From CALGLS01 sp047626155 (GTDB lineage: Bacteria > Bacteroidota > Bacteroidia > Chitinophagales > Saprospiraceae), in contig JBLHRR010000098.1 in the NCBI GenBank assembly GCA_047626155.1, forward strand, positions 1-20,713: DNA of 20,713 nucleotides. Direction: 5' to 3'. Shown in pieces: positions 16,317 to 20,713 of the stretch (the first letter of the stretch is position 1; the number at the start of each line of letters is the position of its first letter). Position numbers and translations under genes: made by a program. The notes below the pieces were generated by a model. That model worked only from the letters and a program-made list of their open reading frames with translations, did not search any database and had not been told where the DNA came from.

Positions 16317-17342
16317 TTAGAACAATTTCCCTGTCTCAGAAGGCGGCACCACTCCCAAATGCTGATAAGCCTTAGGCGTAACCTCACGTCCCCTCGGCGT
16401 CCGTTGAATATAGCCTTCCATAATCAAGAAAGGTTCATGAACCTCCTCAATGGTTCCAGCCTCTTCACCCACGGCAGTAGCAATGGTAGTCAAACCAACC
16501 GGGCCGCCTTTGAATTTGTGAATGATGGTATTCAGAATTTTATTGTCCATTTCGTCCAAACCACTGCTGTCTACGCTAAGTGCCTGGAGGCCGTATTTGG
16601 CAATGGCTAGGTCAATACTTCCATCTCCTTTCATTTGGGCAAAATCCCGAATTCTTCGTAACAATGCATTTGCAATTCTAGGGGTACCTCGACTTCTGCG
16701 AGCAATTTCCAAAGCACCATCATCATCAATTGGAACTTCGAGAATACCAGCGGAGCGTTTTACAATTTTTTCAAGTACTTTAATATCGTAATAATCCAAG
16801 TGGCAGGTAATGCCAAAACGAGCACGCATAGGGGCGGTGAGTAGGCCCATTCTGGTAGTCGCACCTATCAAGGTGAAAGGTTCTAGCGAAATTTGAATGC
16901 TCCGAGCATTTGGGCCACTGTCTATCATAATGTCAATACGATAGTCTTCCATTGCAGAGTAGAGGTATTCCTCCACCACGGTATTGAGTCTATGAATCTC
17001 ATCAATAAAAAGGACATCTCCTTCATCGAGATTGGTGAGGAGGCCGGCAAGGTCACCCGGTTTTTCCAGTACAGGGCCAGAAGTTAATTTAAGACTGGCT
17101 TCCAACTCATTAGAAATGATATGAGATAAAGTCGTTTTCCCTAATCCGGGAGGGCCGTGTAATAATACATGATCCAGCGCTTCACCTCTAAGTTTTGCCG
17201 CACCAATGAAGACCTTTAAGTTTTCTACAATTTTAGGTTGTCCACTGAATGCCGCCAGATCTTTTGGTCGTAGGGCACGTTCAAACTGCTGATCTTGTGG
17301 TTCCTGATTTTCATTAGAGGGATCAAGATGAGGGTTGGACAT
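16317..17342 (-). CDS. ruvB: Holliday junction branch migration helicase RuvB
   Basis: 341 residues, normal length. RuvB is the hexameric AAA+ motor that, with RuvA, drives branch migration of Holliday junctions in recombinational repair. Visible motifs are Walker A GPPGLGKTT (63-71), Walker B DVLFIDEIH (109-117), sensor I ATTR (161-164), the arginine-finger segment MRARFG (172-177) and sensor II RGTPRIANALLRR (218-230). The C-terminal winged helix includes VGEEAGTIEE (291-300) and GYIQRTPRGRE (310-320). All key residues are present, so it should be active. The start at 17342 leaves a short variable N-terminus before ERALRPKDL, typical of the family. It reads toward the giant gene and shares the terminator at 16242-16289. 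The rlpA-like gene lies upstream on the same strand, 184 bp away, so co-transcription is possible. ruvA and ruvC are not in the window. Confidence 0.98.
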   Translation of the reverse strand: MSNPHLDPSNENQEPQDQQFERALRPKDLAAFSGQPKIVENLKVFIGAAKLRGEALDHVLLHGPPGLGKTTLSHIISNELEASLKLTSGPVLEKPGDLAGLLTNLDEGDVLFIDEIHRLNTVVEEYLYSAMEDYRIDIMIDSGPNARSIQISLEPFTLIGATTRMGLLTAPMRARFGITCHLDYYDIKVLEKIVKRSAGILEVPIDDDGALEIARRSRGTPRIANALLRRIRDFAQMKGDGSIDLAIAKYGLQALSVDSSGLDEMDNKILNTIIHKFKGGPVGLTTIATAVGEEAGTIEEVHEPFLIMEGYIQRTPRGREVTPKAYQHLGVVPPSETGKLF

Positions 17343-17526
17343 TTACTAGATTATTTTTAATGGTGTAGATAGATTAGACTCATCGGGGTAGTAGGGCTGT
17401 TAAGTCCTGTTTTGGCAGATGTTGAAGAAAAAGTTATTAATCAAAATTTCAATAAAAATTAAAACCAAAAATCTGAGACGAGGGAATTGCGATAGAAGGT
17501 TTTGATTTTAATATTGATTCCTTTGC

Positions 17527-18456
17527 TTAGTACTTAATACTATCCAAAGCCACGATGAAGCCATCAATTTTTTTCTTACGTTTTAAATCCTTTTCATAAC
17601 TTTTAGCGGTAGCTCTATCTGGGAAAGGGCCTAGTAGTATTTTATAAACAGGTTGACCCTTTTTTCCTTTTTCTACAGAAATTAAAATATTCTTGAACCA
17701 CTTCTCCTGAAGTTCAGCCACTTGTTTCATGACGTTAGCGTAATTTGTTAAAGAAGCGACTTGTACACCAAAGCCAGTACGTTCCGGGCGAAGCAATTGT
17801 ACTTTGTATAAATCGTACATACTGAAATCACCACTTCTCATCCGGCTTGCGGGCTCTTTAGGAGCAATCGGTTTCGCTGCAGGTTTTACCGTTTCTTTCT
17901 TCGGTGGAGGAGGGGTTGCTTTTGGAGCTGGCTTTTCTGCAGGAGCTACTGTTTTAGCTGTTGGTCTTTTATTGGTTTTAACTGAAGTGGTCAGCTTGTC
18001 ATTATTTCTTGTTGAAGCAGAAGGTCTTGGCGCTTCTGTAATGACGGTACGAGCAGGGGAAGGGTTTTCTATGTTTGCAAATTCGTCAGGGACGGTTCCA
18101 GAGCCAAGGACTTCAATCTTAACCTTGGCAACACCTGCGTTGATTAAATCAATTTGCGTAGCCGCTTTTTTTGATAATTCTATAATGCGGCCTTTAATGT
18201 ACGGCCCGCGGTCATTGATTCTTATTTTTACGGATGCCTTGGTGTCTAGTCGAGTTATTTTTACGATGGTTCCAAAGGGGAGCTTTTTGTGTGCGCCAGT
18301 GTATTTGGCTTTGTCATAGGGTTCCCCACTAGCCGTTTTGCTATCCTGAAAAGAATCGTCATAATAGGAGGCGACTCCATATTCCTCGCTTTGGGCAGAA
18401 GTGGTGTTAAAGGCAAATAAGCAGACCAAAAAGGTGAATGTTGTTAAGTATCTCAT
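17527..18456 (-). CDS. rlpA: RlpA-like septal lytic transglycosylase with SPOR domain
   Basis: 309 residues from the preferred ATG at 18456; the open frame extends 20 codons further but those would precede the signal peptide. Signal peptide: MRYLTTFTFLVCLFAFNTTSA, with cleavage around residues 21-22. A double-psi beta-barrel RlpA domain follows (about 24-118). E45 (TASGEPYD), H56 (TGAHKKLPFG) and D82 (INDRGPY) correspond to residues needed for lytic transglycosylase activity in Pseudomonas RlpA, so activity on glycan strands lacking stem peptides is predicted. Residues about 120-220 are a Pro/Lys/Ala-rich low-complexity linker. Residues about 226-305 are a SPOR domain (FGVQVASL, YKILLGPFPD), which binds denuded septal peptidoglycan. 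No lipobox is visible, unlike the E. coli lipoprotein form, so it is probably soluble in the periplasm. Confidence 0.92.
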   Translation of the reverse strand: MRYLTTFTFLVCLFAFNTTSAQSEEYGVASYYDDSFQDSKTASGEPYDKAKYTGAHKKLPFGTIVKITRLDTKASVKIRINDRGPYIKGRIIELSKKAATQIDLINAGVAKVKIEVLGSGTVPDEFANIENPSPARTVITEAPRPSASTRNNDKLTTSVKTNKRPTAKTVAPAEKPAPKATPPPPKKETVKPAAKPIAPKEPASRMRSGDFSMYDLYKVQLLRPERTGFGVQVASLTNYANVMKQVAELQEKWFKNILISVEKGKKGQPVYKILLGPFPDRATAKSYEKDLKRKKKIDGFIVALDSIKY

Positions 18457-18462
18457 ATCAGT

Positions 18463-18478
18463 TTTTTTAGTGAATTTT
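18463..18478 (-). repeat. 16-bp direct repeat, copy near rlpA start
   Basis: On the minus strand the sequence is AAAATTCACTAAAAAA. It ends six bases before the preferred rlpA ATG, so it covers the ribosome-binding region. An identical copy is at 18567-18582. Confidence 0.6.
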
Positions 18479-18555
18479 TGACAGATGCCGTGATTGTCCA
18501 AGGACACTGTACACATAAACGAGTCAAAGACGTTTTTAACGCTTTATAATTCGAC

Positions 18556-18563
18556 CAAATGTA
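18556..18563 (-). promoter_or_regulatory. Candidate -7 promoter element of the rlpA-like gene
   Basis: Read on the minus strand this is TACATTTG, a full match to TAnnTTTG. The expected start of transcription is about 90 nt before the ATG at 18456. No exact TTG -33 box lies at the usual distance; the closest is a TTC about 21 bp upstream. The 16-bp repeat copy at 18567-18582 lies in the spacer. Confidence 0.5.
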
Positions 18564-18566
18564 GGG

Positions 18567-18582
18567 TTTTTTAGTGAATTTT
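18567..18582 (-). repeat. 16-bp direct repeat, copy in the promoter spacer
   Basis: Identical to 18463-18478. On the minus strand it lies just upstream of the -7 element TACATTTG, inside the expected spacer. The two copies are 104 bp apart. Confidence 0.6.
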
Positions 18583-18702
18583 GCGAAAGCCGAAACAAAG
18601 TGATCGCTTTTGGACTTTCTGTTTGGAGTAACAAGGTATTGTTCAAACAGCTACAATTACAATCAGGCAGAATTATAATGAACCTTAAGCGTTCTTTTTT
18701 TG

Positions 18703-18710
18703 TATTTTTG
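18703..18710 (+). promoter_or_regulatory. Candidate -7 promoter element of mnmA
   Basis: TATTTTTG matches TAnnTTTG and lies 93 bp before the preferred ATG at 18804. No clear TTG -33 box is present about 19 bp upstream, and the surrounding T run makes a chance match possible. Confidence 0.4.
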
Positions 18711-18803
18711 CAGGAATTTAGAGAAAGAACAAATCTTCTGCTTCTTTCTTATGTGTTTTAACCTACACGGGAGGCTTTGAACCTCTTAGTGAAAATTAAA
18801 AAA

Positions 18804-19892
18804 ATGAGTAAACATGGAAAAGTATTAGTAGCTATGAGTGGCGGTATTGATAGTACCGTAACTGCTATGATGCTGCACGAGCAAGGCTACGAAGTCATTG
18901 GAATGACAATGAAAACCTGGGATTATGCCAACTCGGGAGGAAGCAAAAAAGAAACAGGTTGTTGTAGCCTGGATTCTATAAACGACGCTAGACAAGTGGC
19001 CGTGGATATGGGCTTCCATCATTCTATCGTAGATATCCGAGAGGAATTTGGCGATTATGTGATTGACAATTTTGTGGATGAATACATAGCGGGGCGAACT
19101 CCAAACCCCTGTGTATTATGTAACACACATATAAAATGGAATTCGCTTTTAAAGAGAGCAGATATGCTGGATTGCGAATTCATTGCGACTGGGCATTATG
19201 CTAAGATCAAGGAATCCAATGGTCGAAAATTTATTACAAAAAGTAAGGATACCCACAAGGATCAGTCATATGTGCTTTGGGGCTTGAGCCAAGAATGTAT
19301 GGATAGAAGTCGTTTTCCGTTAGGGCCATATACGAAGCCGGAAGTTCGGCAGATGGCTTTTGATTGGGGTTACACGGATTTGTCTAAAAAAGGAGAGAGC
19401 TACGAAATTTGCTTTGTGCCGGATAATGATTATCGAGGGTTTTTGAAACGTAGAGTAGAGGGTTTAGAAGAGAAAGTAGCTGGTGGCTCTTTTGTGAATT
19501 CAAAGGGTGAAATCTTAGGAAAACATGATGGCTATCCTTTCTATACCATTGGACAAAGAAAGGGCTTAGGTCTTGCTTTTGGAGTACCAATGTATGTAAC
19601 TAAAATTCAGCCAGATACAAATACTGTTGTACTTGGAGAAGTAGATGAATTGTTGCGAAATGGAATGAAAGTCGGACAGCTAAATATGCAGAAATATCCG
19701 GAGATAACTGATGATATGGAATCCGTCACGATGATCCGATATAATGATCCAGGTACTTTAAGCAAATTGTCTATGCAGGGCGAGCATGTTTACGTTGATT
19801 TCATGGCGAATGTAAAAGGAGTTGCACCCGGTCAGTCTGCTGTTTTCTATGAAGGAGATGACGTAATTGGTGGCGGTATGATTTACGTTTAG
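18804..19892 (+). CDS. mnmA: tRNA-specific 2-thiouridylase MnmA
   Basis: 362 residues from the preferred ATG at 18804. A TTG nine codons upstream (18777) is open in frame, but it lies only 2 nt after GGGAGG and would add residues not expected before KVLVAMSGG. MnmA catalyses ATP-dependent 2-thiolation of U34 in the tRNAs for Lys, Glu and Gln, taking sulphur from a relay system. The N-terminal PP-loop SGGIDS (12-17) binds ATP. The first catalytic Cys is C103 (TPNPCVLCN) and the second is C203 (YEICFVPD); ATGHYAK (128-134) is also typical. The central and C-terminal beta-barrel tRNA-binding domains follow (DGYPFYTIGQRKGLG, then VAPGQSAVFYEGD near the end). All key residues are present and length is normal. 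It diverges from the rlpA-like gene and stands alone. A lipoprotein gene follows 167 bp downstream. Confidence 0.97.
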   Translation: MSKHGKVLVAMSGGIDSTVTAMMLHEQGYEVIGMTMKTWDYANSGGSKKETGCCSLDSINDARQVAVDMGFHHSIVDIREEFGDYVIDNFVDEYIAGRTPNPCVLCNTHIKWNSLLKRADMLDCEFIATGHYAKIKESNGRKFITKSKDTHKDQSYVLWGLSQECMDRSRFPLGPYTKPEVRQMAFDWGYTDLSKKGESYEICFVPDNDYRGFLKRRVEGLEEKVAGGSFVNSKGEILGKHDGYPFYTIGQRKGLGLAFGVPMYVTKIQPDTNTVVLGEVDELLRNGMKVGQLNMQKYPEITDDMESVTMIRYNDPGTLSKLSMQGEHVYVDFMANVKGVAPGQSAVFYEGDDVIGGGMIYV

Positions 19893-19959
19893 AGGGAGGG
19901 TTTAACCCATGCAATATTTCTGTTATTTGTGGTTTGAGGTTTGTAATTATAAACTAAGA

Positions 19960-20003
19960 AATCCGCTTATTTTGTCGGATTATTCCCTTTGGGTTATCCC
20001 AAA
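19960..20003. other. Two small stem-loops after mnmA
   Basis: AATCCG (19960-19965) pairs with CGGATT (19976-19981), and TTTGGG (19988-19993) pairs with CCCAAA (19998-20003) around a TTAT loop. Neither is followed by a T run. They lie between mnmA and the lipoprotein gene and might weakly terminate mnmA transcripts; the evidence is slight. Confidence 0.25.
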
Positions 20004-20059
20004 ATAGTACATAGCCGAAGGTTATTGATTCTTTGCTACTTTCTGATAAAAAATCACCT

Positions 20060-20713
20060 ATGCGTTATCTAACTTTTATTGTCATCGCTCTTCTGTCTCT
20101 TGTTTCCTGTAAAGACAAGCAAACCATTGAAGAACCCAATATTGATTTCGGATATGAATATTTCCCCTTGGAAATTGGTTCTGAATTGATCTACCGCGTA
20201 GACTCTACGATTTATGATCCGCAGGAAAATAGCGTTGAAATTTTAACAAGTATGACCTATATTCGGGAAGTAGTGGTTGATACCTTTCAGGATGAGTTGG
20301 GACGTTTGTCTCATAAGGTAGAGCGTTTTGAACGGCCGAATGTAGCTGTCGATTGGGAATTGAAAAATGTATGGTCAGCTGTTCGTACAGAAACGCAGGC
20401 AGAGCGATTTGAGGATAACTTACGATTCATCAAAATGGTCTTCCCTGTTGATGATGGAGATATTTGGAATGGGGTAGCGTATTTAGATGTAACGGTGGAA
20501 TATCCTGTAGCCGGGGATCGAGTAGCCATCTTTAAAAGCTGGGATAATAATACAGAAGTTATAGATCAAGGACAGCCAGAAACAGGTGGTGATTTTGCTT
20601 TTGAGGAGGTTACAACCATTCAATTGGCTGATGAGGAGAACCTTTTGGAAAAACGATACGGAATTGAAAAATACGCTAAGGGTGTTGGGTTGATTTTTAA
20701 AGAGTTACAAATT
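20060..20713 (+). CDS. Putative lipoprotein, 3' end outside the window
   Basis: An uninterrupted frame of 218 codons starts at the ATG at 20060 and has no stop before the window ends, so the protein is partial at its C-terminus. The N-terminus is a lipoprotein signal (MRYLTFIVIALLSLVSC) with lipobox LVSC and C17 as the lipidated residue, followed by charged KDKQT. The mature part begins with FPLEIGSELIYRVDSTIYD and continues as alternating short beta-like segments with several Trp residues (WELKNVW, DDGDIWNGV, SWDNN). It resembles hypothetical lipoproteins of Bacteroidota in general form, but I do not recognise a specific family or function. No Shine-Dalgarno is visible; the region before the ATG is A-rich. 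It lies 167 bp after mnmA on the same strand. Confidence 0.85.
   Translation, partial: MRYLTFIVIALLSLVSCKDKQTIEEPNIDFGYEYFPLEIGSELIYRVDSTIYDPQENSVEILTSMTYIREVVVDTFQDELGRLSHKVERFERPNVAVDWELKNVWSAVRTETQAERFEDNLRFIKMVFPVDDGDIWNGVAYLDVTVEYPVAGDRVAIFKSWDNNTEVIDQGQPETGGDFAFEEVTTIQLADEENLLEKRYGIEKYAKGVGLIFKELQI

Larger units (their letters stand above)
18457..18803. other. Divergent promoter region between rlpA-like gene and mnmA
   Basis: 347 bp containing no supported gene. It carries a minus-strand -7 element (18556-18563) for the rlpA-like gene, a plus-strand -7 element (18703-18710) for mnmA, and two copies of a 16-bp direct repeat (18463-18478, 18567-18582). A GGGAGG at 18769-18774 resembles a Shine-Dalgarno but stands 29 nt before the preferred mnmA ATG. 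Confidence 0.6.

Noticed and set aside
17804..18319. 171-codon plus-strand open frame, Gly/Val/Ala-rich
   Set aside because: It is antisense to the well-supported rlpA-like gene and its composition mirrors the Pro/Lys/Ala linker codons; no independent start signal.

Overview
The window looks like chromosomal DNA from a Bacteroidota bacterium, most likely of the Saprospiraceae/Cytophaga type. Four things point there: a giant secreted protein with SprB-like repeats and a gliding-motility-associated (CHU_C, type IX secretion type B) C-terminal sorting domain; TAnnTTTG promoter -7 elements; A-rich start contexts with few Shine-Dalgarno sequences; and an IS481-like protein of a type common in that group. 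No rRNA, tRNA, CRISPR array or phage gene was found.

Left part (1-1936). An AT-rich leader holds a stem-loop and a perfect 30-bp palindrome. It precedes a full-length IS481-like integrase-core protein whose second catalytic Asp and catalytic Glu appear to be replaced, so it is probably not an active transposase. The 474-bp gap after it contains a run of potential stem-loops, a weak terminator-like hairpin and a GNRA-capped hairpin.

Middle (1937-16220). Two very large + strand genes encode exported proteins. The first (1495 residues from the preferred start) is a beta-rich protein with a signal peptide and no recognised function; it ends at a strong intrinsic terminator. The second (3149 residues) is a modular, adhesin-like surface protein: signal peptide, long array of beta-sandwich modules, two Ig-like domains, ten SprB-type repeats arranged as a duplicated block of about 391 residues, three Cys-rich repeats of about 90 residues, a cadherin-like domain and a CHU_C domain. 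Its T9SS machinery and any PorP/SprF-type partner must lie outside the window.

Right part (16221-20713). A perfect 17-bp inverted repeat separates the giant gene from the convergent ruvB (Holliday junction helicase). Upstream of ruvB on the same strand is an rlpA-like gene (septal lytic transglycosylase with a SPOR domain). Diverging from it is mnmA (tRNA 2-thiouridylase), followed by the 5' part of a lipoprotein gene that runs off the window. These are ordinary chromosomal genes and show no sign of operon-level linkage with the giant surface protein.

The most interesting items are the catalytically degenerate but intact transposase-like gene with its hairpin-rich downstream region, the unrecognised 1495-residue exported protein with an apparent helical insert, and the internally duplicated giant adhesin.
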